A stretch of DNA of 64,000 nt from Mycoemilia scoparia (Eukaryota > Kickxellomycota > Kickxellomycetes > Kickxellales > Kickxellaceae): contig JANBPU010000009.1 in assembly GCA_027575805.1 (NCBI GenBank), positions 150,517 to 214,516 of the forward strand, read 5' to 3'. Below the pieces are notes generated by a model. It made no database searches. It was given only the letters and a program-made list of their open reading frames with translations, and was not told where the DNA came from. Both the position numbers and the translations under genes were made by a program. Below are positions 22,431-33,561 of the stretch, piece by piece (position 1 is the first letter of the stretch; every line of letters starts with the position of its first letter).

Positions 22431-23457
22431 TCCTGGTAATAGATTGTCGGGCCGATAAGATAGGCAAAGAGCATACAGACAAGAGATAGTCCGGCCCTAC
22501 TCCAATGATAGCAACAATAGACTATATTACTAAAGCAAAGTGTATAAAACAACTGGTCTAAAGAAAGAAGAGGGTTTGTGAGGTAACTTAAAAGAGAGGC
22601 TGGCTTTATTATGACCGAATACTATCCTCACATGAGTGATTCATTGATTCAGCCGTAGCAAGACTTTGAAGAAGCACTCACGTCATTTTCTCGGTTTTAT
22701 AACAAACAATGCTTGCTAAAGCACAACTGAAAAAACACTGTCAACAGTCACTCCCACACACTATGACAAACAGGACCATAGATCTTGGTAATGGCAACTT
22801 GCATACACAGCACACGCGATTCTAGACTGTTTCTTAAACCGACTGCCAGCAGCTGGCCATTATCTCCTGTAAGGTTTAGCCCAAGACTTGGCGTTGTGGC
22901 TGATGGATAATCAAGTTCAAGTGTGTTCACGACGGCCCTAGAGAACAAAGCCCTATTAACCAAAATAGACCCTTTAGTTGAGCAAGAAGAAAGAAAGCAA
23001 TACGCGATCTACAAAAAACCATACGGCCTTTAGTCTCTATGGCCAAAACACGATCAGCTCCACCCTGTACTGTATAATAAGCACAAGCTAGCTTTTGAAA
23101 CACAATAGTCGACTATTCAGTGCTGGTTATTCTAGATCATAATTCAGAGCCCCACCACCTTGTCACAAAAACACAGGACAAAAATTGCCTGAAATCTAGT
23201 GGATTTAGTTGAGGATATTTCTCATCATCCCTCTCCCTTCATTTCCCACAAATACATACACTGCCTTGCCACTCATAAACTGATTTCTTTACCACAATGG
23301 ATGTATACCATATTAATTTAAGGAGGAAATGTAAATCCAATTTTGTCTACTATAGCAGGATGTGAAGATGATAAACAACAGTGTTGAATTATAAATTATA
23401 AAAGAGGCGGCGTATGTATTTATATATGTGAGCGTGCGTGCGGTGGTATTGTTATAC
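22431..23457. other. intergenic, PI4K promoter side, with one possible short coding segment
   Basis: About 1 kb between two minus-strand genes. It should contain the PI4K promoter and the 3' UTR of the PHD gene. The only protein-like stretch is the minus-strand segment 22748-22937, listed separately. No repeat family member is recognised. Confidence 0.4.
22748..22937 (-). CDS. possible terminal exon or orphan small ORF
   Basis: An acceptor-like TTCTCTAG precedes 63 codons with protein-like composition (NTLELDYPSATTPSLGLNL, later LLAVGLRNSLESRVLCMQ) ending at a stop. The frame has no ATG of its own. I cannot find a matching upstream exon in the PHD gene's 3' region. It could be a decayed exon, a small unrecognised gene or chance. 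Low confidence. Confidence 0.2.
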
Positions 23458-26001
23458 CTAGTTTGAAAGGAAGTTGATAAACGTCTCTGTTCCTTTGATC
23501 TGGATCAGATAACGAAGCGTATCTTCTGTGGTCGATAAACTATCACAATATCCTGATGATGGTTCCTTGCTCGCATTCCCATCCCCATCCCCATCATCAT
23601 TATCACTTTTGTTAACACTTAATTTTGTCGCTGCCATGAACTTTTGCACTACCAGCTCAACATTCTTTCTGCTAGTCCTGGTCTCGGGCGATGCCGTTTG
23701 GTCGCTACTTTGGGAAGCATGTCTGCTATTTTCTATCATTGACGGTGTTTCTGTTATTTCACTTTCGTCTGGATGTAAAGTACAAGTGTCGCTCATTCCA
23801 TTCGGTATGTCGTTATTTTTTACAGTTTTTGTATTATTTTTGGATTGTATGGATCTTGATCTGATGTAATAGTGTGATTGATGATTTTGTTGTGATGTAT
23901 CATCATCTACTACGTCCATCTGGCTATTTTCTTTCGTTGAATCGCTCGGCACAGGTTCGTGTGAGGCTACATTATTAGTATTGCTGCTGCTGTTGTTGTT
24001 GGTACCAGAAACGCTGTCCTGGCTATTTGCAATAGTTGATGCTGCCTGTGAAAGCAATAAGAGATTAGATCTGCTTTTCCATAACTCTGGATCAGATGGT
24101 GGTGGATCTGGTGGAAATTTCAGTGATTGAAGAAATTCTTGAGAAAATATGGGTAATGTTTGTTGTTGCTGTTGATAATGGTGGTACATTGGGTCTGCTT
24201 GCATTAGATACTGAGCAACCTGCTGCTGAAATGATACGACTGACCTAAGCCAATCCCAAACCTGCGATGGGCTGCTGTCAGTAGTACCATGGCTTGTTGT
24301 TGAATGTGATGCCGCTTCTACTGATGGAATCGTTGGGTTCCTGCTATCAGAGTAAGAAGTATTCTGTTGCCCCTGGGTTATACTATCGGTATAATCTTTT
24401 TCAACCATCGAATTTGGTCGAGAGCTCTTGGCATTTGATAGCGTGTTTTTCAGGGCATTTTGCTGCAACTTGTTAATATTTTTAAAGAATTGGTGCTTTA
24501 TAGAGCTAGCTGGTATCTTGTACCGTACTTTTGGATCACTGAGCTGGTAACGATATGATACCATTGGGATTGAGTCGTCATCGATGATCTCGATGCGGCC
24601 ATTATTAGGCGTGTCTATGGGCTGGCTAGTAAGGTCTACAACCTTCTCCTTTTTGAATCTGCGCACTCGAGGCATTGCATGGTCTGCATGGTTCGGGCAC
24701 ATCCACTTTTTATTGGCTTGAGGAGCACTTGATAGGGGCGGATCAAGGCAGTCCCAGTGCCAAACCAATGGGCAGTAATCACAGCGAATTATAAGTCCAT
24801 GCAGGGCTGAAAGATCACACTTGTAGCAAAGCAAAGTCTCGCCCCGTTCATCAGTTAGCCTTTTGGAACTTCGATCAGCATCAGCTAATGTTTTTATTGG
24901 TCGGTTTTCTTGGGGGTTAATATACTCTCCATCCGAACCCTCTTCAACTGCACAGAGTGTAAGTATATTTTAAGTTAGACACCACACTATTACGAATAGA
25001 GGGTTGCTGATAGCTGTAGTTTAGCATACTTGTAGCGTACTTACCACCATCAAACTGCTTGCGAATATTTTCAGGCACAGAAAACACTGTTGGGTTGCGC
25101 TTCTCTAGAGCCTGATAAAGCGGGAATAATGGGTTATGCCTATCCATTTTTTTCGGACCAGGTTTCAGCGGACGGCACTTGCTGCAATACCAGTTGCTAA
25201 TATCATTGGCATAGTCTTCATCCAGAGGAGGGTCAATACACATAAAATGAAATACCCTGGGACATGAGTCACAGCATATGAATCTTCCTGTTTGTTTACA
25301 GGCCTCACAAAAGTCATTGCTACGTCCAGTAAATACAGCGGTTCCACCATTCAAACCACGGACAGCGCGCTTCTTGCTTCTGTTGCTGTCATTGATAAAG
25401 CAAACAAAATACAGCACCACATATTGTTTAGAAACCAAATCTGGTGAATAAATGTATAAAGAGATCAAAAAGTATGCTAACAAAGCAAAGCTTACCTTAT
25501 GTTGTTACTGGGAGTAGTATTATTAAAATTTCTGCCAAAAGAGGCTTTTCTTTTATTTGACCCTGATGCTGCTGCTGCTGCAAATCCATTGTGATTGTGT
25601 GTTGCTGAAGTTGAAGGCGGGGGCGTAGACCTTTCTCGTAACTTTCTTTGCATCATTTCTTTGCTTCTCGCTCTCTTTACCGATTCAGCTGGCGAAATAT
25701 TAGTACAGTTTATTAAAGGCTTGTCGTTAGGTGTGCTGCTGCTGTTACCATTGATATGAGAACCATTACGGGCTGGTGTGGCAGAGGAACAATCAAAGTT
25801 TTGTGAAGATGAGTTTCCTTGACGCGTTGGCGTTTCTTCAACAGTTGACATAGGCCCATCTATGCTTTCTTTGTCTGTCTCCATTACGATGGAGTCGGAT
25901 TCATCATCTATATCTCCACCACTACAGAGACGGATTATCTGTTGTTGTTGAAGCTGCGTTAACCTTTTTAAATCACATTCATTAGTCGTAGGCGAGACCA
26001 T
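23458..26001 (-). CDS. double PHD-finger chromatin protein (Rco1/PHF12-like)
   Basis: Probable subunit of an Rpd3S-type histone deacetylase complex, where paired PHD fingers read unmodified or methylated H3. Exons are 25496-26001, 25045-25379 and 23458-24947 (776 residues). PHD1 (CEACKQTGRFICCDSCPRVF...WYCSKC) lies near residues 185-235. PHD2 (CYKCDLSALHGLIIRCDYCP...WMCPNH) lies near 318-370. Both have the C4HC3 pattern, and each is followed by DPPL (CIDPPL, CLDPPL). The segment after PHD1 (HNPLFPLYQALEKRNPTVFSVP) resembles the Sin3-interaction/linker part of Rco1. The rest is low complexity, with Ser, Gln and Asn runs. The family call is firm at the level of tandem PHD proteins; the exact complex is inferred. 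Confidence 0.85.
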
Positions 26002-26929
26002 ATTAATCTCTGAGGTTATAGTAAAAGCTAAAGCTTTCTCGCAAGCAAGTTATGCGATTATTTTATAATGATATTTCTGGACAGATTCTATAGCAATAAC
26101 CAAACTTCTGCGTGAATTGATATATCAGATATACAATAGCATATAATGCTCTAGCCATATGCATATACATAAACGCTATATCAATAATAACAATAATAGT
26201 GGATGGATGGATGGACAAGAGACTTACAAGAGTTAACAGCAATGTATATTTTCAAATACACACGTGTGCATATATTTCGAAGGATACACCAGGTGATCTT
26301 TGCGGGCCACAGAACAAAATACACAATTAATAGCGGTGAAAATCCGCCGTGGTATTTCAGTAAGGATAAATATGTTGTGATAAAGCTTCCAACGTTTTAT
26401 GAAGCCGAAGGAGAACCGAAGTTGTTGTATAAATATTGCCTTAAATTGGGTTAGAAGGTTCGGGTTAGGATGGAAAGTAGATAGCAAGCTGCTAGCAAAG
26501 ACAAATGCACAAACAGAAAAGCGATCACACCGTACCAAAACAAATGTAAGACAAAGAAGAAGGTATGAACTGATTTGTTTTTAAAGAATGGAAGTAAAAA
26601 TTAAATAACTATCGTGTTGTTTTGTGCCGACAATTATGGGCCAGGTAAAGACCTTTAAAGCATTCTACTCCTCACGCAAAAAATTCCTTTGTGATGGTGG
26701 GTGGACTTTTGCCTTTCAGTCCTCCGTGTCAGGGAGGACCTGTCGTAATTTCAGTTGTTATTGTTAGATTAAGCTAGACACTGATGCTTACAGTGACATC
26801 AGATTTAATATTTTTTGCTCACTTGGATAGCCAGTGTTTTTAACCCCATTCTATCCTATATAACAACTTTTCGTACACCCGAGATCAAGCATCTCACTTT
26901 TCTTTCCATTTGATTCCACAATATTGAAA
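26002..26929. promoter_or_regulatory. divergent promoter region, PHD gene and peroxiredoxin
   Basis: 928 bp between outward-facing starts. A TATA box candidate TATATAA at 26857-26863 lies 67 bases upstream of the peroxiredoxin ATG, in the sense direction. An open frame on the plus strand (about 26203-26454) has no recognisable features and I treat it as chance. No oxidative-stress element can be asserted by eye. Confidence 0.4.
26857..26863 (+). promoter_or_regulatory. TATA-box candidate of the peroxiredoxin gene
   Basis: TATATAA preceded by CC and followed by a short CA/CT-rich leader, 67 bases before the start codon. Position and sense orientation fit; there is no experimental support. Confidence 0.4.
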
Positions 26930-28469
26930 ATGTTCCGCTCTGCCATCTCCCAGCTCTCTCGCCCAGCAGCTTTCGCTGCCCTCAAACAGGCTGTCCGTCC
27001 CACCGTGGCTGCTCGCTACATTTCCAACGCCTCTACCAAACCTAACATCAAGGACTTCCATGCCACTGTCAGAGTATGCTCGCCATCCATTTTGTGTCTC
27101 AAACACGGCTAACCTCAATATCTTGTACAATATAATATCTTTTGCCTTTATCGTATGATGTATTATAGAGACCCGCACCTATTTTCGCTGCCCCAGCTGT
27201 AATTAATGGCGAGATCAAGAACTTTGACCTCAAAGATTACCAAGGAAAGTTTGTCGTCTTGGTGTTCTACGTAAGTAATGCGTTCTAACAATAACAACAA
27301 TAAAAGTAATGATAGACATAGTATACTACCTACTGATGGACCAAACATAAATCACAATCTACTATATTATTAATTGACTATGTAGCCTATGGACTTTACT
27401 TTTGGTATGTATTTCGCGCGATTTTCTATTTAGTCGGCTTTACATGGGTTCCTGTACCTATTATTTATGCTAACATTGCTTTTCTAGTTTGCCCCACTGA
27501 GTTGCTTGCCTTCAGTGACCGTATCGAGGAATTCAAGAGCATTGGTGCCGAAGTTGTTGGTATCTCTTGCGACAGCGAATTCTCTCACTTAGCCTGGGCG
27601 TAAGTATACATGTATTGTATTTGCACTAAGCTCTGGATTTAACACGTATTCTGTATACTCAGCACGCATTGTATCTAAATTCTTATTAGTAACCAGCCTC
27701 GCAAGAGTGGTGGTCTTGGTGACATTAAGATCCCGCTTGGTAAGTACCTTACTTTCATAGTTGCTGGATATGTAAGTTTTCTGTGTTGTGGCTTTTAATT
27801 TCCAGTACCCTGTCTGTTTAAATTTACCCACCTGCAGTTGCCGACAAGACCAAGTACGTCGCATATAAATACGGTGTTCTAGCTAAGGAACTCGGAATCT
27901 CCCTCCGGTAATTATCATGCTCGCTTTTATATTCCTATGTTTACATCTATATTTATGCAGAAAACCATAGCTTGCTGATACATTACTTAACCGCTTGTTA
28001 TTCCTCTTCAATCTGTGTAGTGGTCTTTTCATCATTGATGACAAGGGCGTCATTCGTGTCAGCCAGATCAACGATCTTCCTATTGGTCGCAGTGTCGACG
28101 AGACCCTCCGTCTTGTTGAGGCCATCCAGTTCACTGACAAGCACGGCGAAGGTATGTACAGATATATGGTTGGGTCTCTACCAAAAGTGTACCAAACTAT
28201 ACCCTCCAGGTCTCCAGCAAATTTGGTCCATAAGCCATACATTATTGGCTGGTATTGGAGAGATTGTTCTGGTATACGTTTAGAGGAGACTCTACCATAT
28301 ATTTAAACCCCCAGTCCATTCTTTCCCAATGATCATGCCTGGATATTGACCAAGTTCCTCTATGCCTGCCTTATCATATATAGTTTGCCCCGCCAACTGG
28401 AAGAAGGGCTCATCCACCATCAAACCCGACCCAGTCAAGAGTCTTGAATACTTTGAAAAGGAAAACTAA
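26930..28469 (+). CDS. mitochondrial typical 2-Cys peroxiredoxin
   Basis: Thioredoxin-dependent peroxidase that reduces H2O2 and organic hydroperoxides. Eight exons: 26930-27073, 27169-27270, 27386-27404, 27488-27599, 27690-27739, 27838-27907, 28021-28151 and 28384-28469 (237 residues). The first 35 residues ([18 protein letters not shown]...) are a mitochondrial presequence. The core runs [11 protein letters not shown], then [15 protein letters not shown] with the peroxidatic Cys, [47 protein letters not shown], and VCPANWKKG with the resolving Cys. The third exon is only 19 nt, and PMDFTF/VCPTEL is split by an intron. Six introns are 83-115 nt; the seventh (28152-28383) is 232 nt because it holds a 140-bp inverted-repeat element. 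Confidence 0.95.
28163..28302 (+). repeat. MITE-like element, family 2, inside peroxiredoxin intron 7
   Basis: A 140-bp element with imperfect terminal inverted repeats of about 30 bp (TATATGGTTGGGTCTC... at the left; the reverse complement of the right end is TATATGGTAGAGTCTC...). Its inner part matches the copies at 35092, 35858 and 47957. The host intron is longer than the gene's other introns by about this amount, and both splice sites lie outside the element. Confidence 0.8.
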
Positions 28470-28795
28470 GTCGAAAGCATGATTTCCCAGAATAGCTGTA
28501 AATTCAAAATATTAGGGTTGCTACTTTCGAAGGGCTAAATTAATATTATCAATGATAATATAGACTTGGCCAGTATGCAAGTTGAAACCGGCCTACTTAG
28601 TAAAAATTAGCCCTTCAAAAATCTAACTCATTTCGCTGAAATAATGGCCATTAAACAATAAACTGAATTTTATTCCTAAATAGAGTACTTTTATACTGAA
28701 AATGTTATGATGATGGGAAATACACCAAGTAAATAATGACTGAGAAAATGTAGAGAAAGATGATAGCAATATAAAATATAAAAGATAGTATAAGC
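28470..28795. other. convergent 3' gap, peroxiredoxin/trehalase, with a repeat
   Basis: A 326-bp gap between convergent genes. About a third is an inverted-repeat element (28516-28628, listed separately). The rest is AT-rich 3' UTR. Confidence 0.5.
28516..28628. repeat. inverted-repeat element, divergent member of family 1
   Basis: The left end TTTCGAAGGGCTAAATT pairs with the right end AATTTAGCCCTTCaaaa-type sequence (the reverse complement of the right end reads TTTTTGAAGGGCTAATTTT). The TTTTTGAAGGG core is the terminal motif of the family 1 elements at 46951, 53330, 61754, 63735 and 63938; the interior is different. It probably lies in the 3' UTR of the peroxiredoxin gene. Confidence 0.55.
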
Positions 28796-31292
28796 CTATT
28801 TTGATTCCTTGGTATTCTCCTCATAAATAGTAGCTGGGACATTGCTGGCTGATTCAGAGATAGAATGTAATTCGTAGTTGACAATGGAATCTTTGGGGTC
28901 ACCGCCAGTCTTGCGTAGCTTATCATTGTCTGCTTGAGATGCCGACCTTAAAAGACTCTTTGTATCAACAGTGAAGACAGGTGGCTCGGGGGGTGTAACG
29001 CTGGGGGTATGGGATGGCGTAGAGTCAGTAGACCAATTGGCCCGAGCAAAAAACACGTCTGGAGGTGTAAGTGCGCCCAAGGCTCTCTTCATGTGGTTTG
29101 TGATGTAGGTCAAGCCAACTTGATAGGATGCATTCATCCATCCAAAGCCTTCGCGGGGAACCATCTTGAAATCCGTACCGACATTGCCATACTCGACCTT
29201 GACACGGTGAGTGAGCTTGACTACATCAAACTTTTCAGGAACTACGCCGTTGAAATCGACAAATGATTTTGTGATTGTGTACAGCCAACGGTAAGCCAGC
29301 CTTCTGGAAACATCGACAAACCCGTATTTGTACAATCCCTTCCATGCCAACATCTGATGGGGGGCCCAGCCAAAGGGATAATCCCACTGTCTGTTTGGTC
29401 TAGATAGGGTGATTTCGCCACGGGATTCCTCGGTTCCGCTCACCAGGCCACCAATTACCTCAAATTTGGTGCAGATGTTCTTGGCTATTTTCAGCGCCTG
29501 CTCTTCAGTAGCACATCCAGCCCAGAGCGCCCAAGATGTAGTTACAGACTCATATGTGATGCGCTCCTTTAGTCTGACATCGTAGTCAAAGTACATTCCA
29601 ACATCATCGTTCCACATGTACTTGTCCATGCTGCGCTTGCGCTCTTCTGCGCGCTTTTTCCAGGTCTCGGCTTTCCAGACAGTACCGTCATCCAATTCCA
29701 AGGAGCCAGAAAAGAGCTCGGTAATTGTCTCGGCAATGTCGACCTCGTACTTGTAGAGCAGGCAATTGAGATCGACTGTGGCCAAATCTGCACAGCGCTT
29801 CTCAAGACGGTATGTAGTATCGTGACCCGATTCACGGACCGCGCGGTCATGGACAAAGTAGGCGTCAAGTTCCGGCTCGCTTATCTGGCGGTTATTATAA
29901 AGGTCTTTGTACTCCTCAATGCTGACACCAAGAGCGTTGGCATATGGCTCAAGAAGATGGTCAAAGTGGGTTGACTCGGTCTCAGGCGGCATACCAATTC
30001 CTGTTGGGTGGTAGCAACTCAAACCAGTTTCTTCGTCTAGACGTGGTTTTGACGTCCAGACGTTGTGGTACTCATGGATTGCAGCACCCATGGCTCTGCG
30101 CAGCCAGAGTAGGTTGGACTTTTCGTCTTCTGATGGGAGGCACTGATAAACACGCAGGACCATGTCTGTCAAGAATGGTGGCTGAGAGCGAGTGAGATAG
30201 TATGATCTGTTTGCATTGAGAATTTTACCATAATGCTTGATTTCGTAGATAAAATGTTCAACCATGCCCTTAGCAAGCTCAACACGCCCATCAACTAACA
30301 AACCAAGTGACTCAAAGTACGAGTCCCATCCATACATCTCGTTAAAACGGCCACCCGGGACAGCAAATGTAATAGGGTCGTAGACACAATTTTTGTTCTC
30401 ATCGTAAGAGACATTGGCAGCGAGCGACAAGATACCAAACTTGGAGTTTATGTTGCGGACATACTGAGGAGTGATGACCTCTGGGAGCTTGACAACTTCA
30501 AGTTTTAGATGGGGACGCTCCCTGGAAATCTTACTATAGTAGTCGAATGCTGGTATGTCGTCATGTGGAACGTAGACTCTTGGGTTGGCATCACCCTTGG
30601 TGTTCTTTGGGTCAGCACAGATTATTTCAATGCCATTGGCATCAATGCGGCGGACAAGTCCATCCCAAAAGCTTGTCTTGATCATGCGCGACAAGCGGTT
30701 TACTGGGTTCTCATTGAGACGTGCCTCGTCAATAACAACGCTCTTGCGACCCATTTCTTTTGCCAGGGCTATCTCCTGTAGCAAGTTCGAAAGCATATAG
30801 GTGCCTCGAATTTCGAAGCGCTGGAAGCCACCACTGCCGGCTGTAGGAACTTGTAGCACCTTGGGGCCAGCATCCTCAATAGTGATTTGGAAGTCACCAT
30901 TTGTGTCTTCTTGGGAGAGGATGGCCTTTTCGGTCTCCTCCACGTCAACAAGGAAACGGCGAGCCTGGGTAGGACGGTCATCGTTAGAACCACGACGCCT
31001 CTGAGACTGGCTAGCGTCCTGCTTCTCGTTATCCCAAATGTTTCTGCGCCTCTGTATATTAAAAGCGATTTCACGTTAGATGCTGCTGTTAGCATAAGCA
31101 CACAAGCAAAAGTAGGGCGCATAGCATATTTATAAAGCAAGCATATATACATATGTGCATATGAAAATGACAACGTACATAGTAAGTAGCACGAGTACGG
31201 GAATATGAGAAGCGACGGACGTCTTTGTCGTAATATTTGGAGGGATGGGCCAAGACATCAACACCGTCAACACTGTGGGTATAGCTGCTCAT
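28796..31292 (-). CDS. NTH1: neutral trehalase (GH37), PKA-regulated type
   Basis: Cytosolic enzyme that hydrolyses trehalose to two glucoses when cells leave stress or dormancy. Exons are 31179-31292 and 28796-31051 (789 residues). The N-terminal regulatory part has RRRGS (Ser60), a strong PKA site, which in fungi recruits 14-3-3 proteins. The calcium-binding motif DTNGDFQITIED lies near residues 87-98. The catalytic domain has GH37 signature 1, PGGRFNEMYGWDSYF, and signature 2, QWDYPFGWAP. The tail is Ser/Pro-rich. No signal peptide is present, which separates it from acid (vacuolar or wall) trehalases. The start was placed at MSSYTHSVDG; a longer in-frame start upstream is possible. It is divergent from the aldolase gene across 2.3 kb. 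Confidence 0.95.
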
Positions 31293-33556
31293 TTTACACT
31301 TCTGGATCGACAAGGGATGTACGAGGTCTTTCTTGTTGCAGTGCTGTGTAGAAGAATGAAAGAAATAAAGGGTAGGCTTAACAACCAAATAGACAGAATG
31401 TGAGGTTTTATGGGGCCTGAGCTACTAATAGGGAAGAGCTGGAGGCAATACCATAAAATGAAGGAAAATACAGTGACAAAAGAAAAGGTAGAAAGAAAAA
31501 AACACCACTATTTGAATGCGTAGGCTGATGGTGAAAAAGAAAAGAGCGATCAGAAACTAGCATTGGCGAAACAGAAATCAACAAATCTTTTATAGTTGTG
31601 ACTTCTCTGGCTTGCAATCCTGAAGACAGTCGACATAAAAGCATTTGACAGAGGTCGTGGTGAGCTGGTTTCACTTCTCAGCCAGGACAAAGCGTGCCAA
31701 GCGTTGCGCCAATACCCCACAGATGAATGAACGTGTAACTTTGCACACGAGCCAGCCGTTTCTGGGCTCCATACTACCTGCAGCGGCCAGCATTCACCGA
31801 CCAGCCAAACGCTCACACCAGGCATTGTGGGATCGAAAACATCACGAACTGATTCAACATTTTCTTTCCCTCGCCCACTCGCTCGTTGATACTATTATTA
31901 CTGCTGTCGACTGCTTTTGCAAGAGGCTTTGGGCAACACAGATCTCCCTCCATGCGCAGGTCACCCAGCAGCTGGCTTAAGCGAGGGTTCGGAAACCTCA
32001 TGCCTGCTTGCCAATCTCCGGCAAAGTCTAATATGCTCATCGTACTTGGAGATTCAGCACTTTTATCTAGACTGAGTTGATTTCCACTATGTGGGAGCTG
32101 CCGCCTTATGCAATGGGTACTTGGCGTCGTTCCGAAGACATGCATCTTCCTGCAACTGAATGACGAATCGCTCATGCATCACGCCTCCTCTCTGGTTGAC
32201 TGCCTGGTATATGAACCTGATATCAGCCATCAAGTGGCAGTGGCGCTGCTTCTTATCATCCTAGCCCACCCTGCTTGACCCCGCCTCCAAAGCGCTCTTC
32301 GAATCTCTCACGTTTTGACTGTTGCTGCTAATAGTGGATGCAAGCTAAGATACCAACAAAAACATTGTATTGGGCAAAGAAAACAAGTGGTGGCTAGTTT
32401 TGATCTGCCAGAGGCGTGACATCTGCTCTTTATATATGGCCAAACATTTCATCGTGATAAATAGACGCGCTCGCTAGTCTCTGACAATGCGCCTTATAGC
32501 AAAGCTTCTCGGCGTGAATCGGTCCAACATGTCTGATCTCTGCAGCCCTTTTTGCTCCCGCTGCACCAAATTTAAGTAGCAGCAGAATTGTGCATACACT
32601 TGATCTCTACGACTGGGAACATCATTTTGGCCCGCCTACATGCTCGATCCAGCATTACTCGTAAGACGAAAAATAACAGTGTTACCACCATTTTGCAGTG
32701 TGAACTCCACTGTGGTGATGGTGGTAAAAAGGGCCGAATTCCCTGGATTGTCTTTGAGGTAGATAATTCTCTGCCCCACCTCAGGGCCTGCTCTTACATG
32801 TGGACGCCTACGAGGAGCAGCAGACAGACAATGACCGTGTCTAGTATTAGCAGCACAGCACATTCAAGGCACTCAGAGCTTTGGTCATGCATCTTGGTAG
32901 GAAAGATTATCGTCTCTTGTCTTTATCGAGCTTCTTCCAACAATAGTAGTATCGCAGCAATGTTGTAGATAATAGTAGGATGAGGGCGCACTGGCCACCG
33001 AGCCCGTCCTTTCAGGCCTGGCCGTTCGCTACGCATTCATGGAAACCCCTGAACTCCCGCTCCGCGCGTATTTTACAATGCAGCATTATCTCTGCTTTAA
33101 GGTAGACCAATGCTGGAGAGCATGGGTGTATGATAGGGGCAAGTAGGGTGTTCGAGCTTGATCTCTTGGGAACAACCCCTGAAAGTATTCCGGAATGCAT
33201 TGCCTGGCATTCGTTGCGTCTAGGACCCTCATGCTATTCTGGGGGCAAACAGTCCTACTCTAGGCCGATTCCAATCGTTAAGGATAGGCCAGGAGGCCAG
33301 AATACAAACAAACATTTGCAGGCTGATCCAATCCTTAAGTAAATGAACCAGCTATTTTGCGTACGTCACTAATTGATTGCTTTGGTTGAGTGATGTCAGG
33401 ATAGATAGATAAGGAGCATGTTTCCCGCCCTCCTCCTTTGCTTGTAATAGCATCGCATTTGTCTCAACACTCTTCTCTTTTCTCTCAACTTTTCAACCCC
33501 ACTCTAATAACCTTTTTAGTACTTTCTCTAAAGAGTCTCTTCTAATATCTTCAATC
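31293..33556. promoter_or_regulatory. 2.26-kb divergent upstream region, trehalase and aldolase
   Basis: The longest gene-free stretch in the gene-dense part of the window. It is less AT-rich than other gaps. STRE-like CCCCT/AGGGG pentamers occur near 33047, 33136 and 33176, about 380-510 bases from the aldolase start; such pentamers are common by chance. A pyrimidine-rich leader precedes the aldolase ATG (33470-33550). Several open frames on both strands show no motif or codon bias and are not called. Confidence 0.4.
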
Positions 33557-33561
33557 ATGGG
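33557..33561 (+). other. 5-nt micro-exon carrying the aldolase start codon
   Basis: ATGGG followed by the donor GTACGT; intron 33562-33714; acceptor AAATAG. Without it the aldolase has no start in the correct frame: the next in-frame codons upstream of VLDIVKPG run into the intron. Confidence 0.8.

Noticed and set aside
26203..26454. 83-codon frame in the peroxiredoxin-PHD gap
   Set aside because: No motif or start context; similar antisense frame; likely chance.
32588..32968. 126-codon plus-strand open frame in the trehalase-aldolase gap
   Set aside because: No motif, no codon bias, and an equally open frame on the opposite strand; treated as chance.
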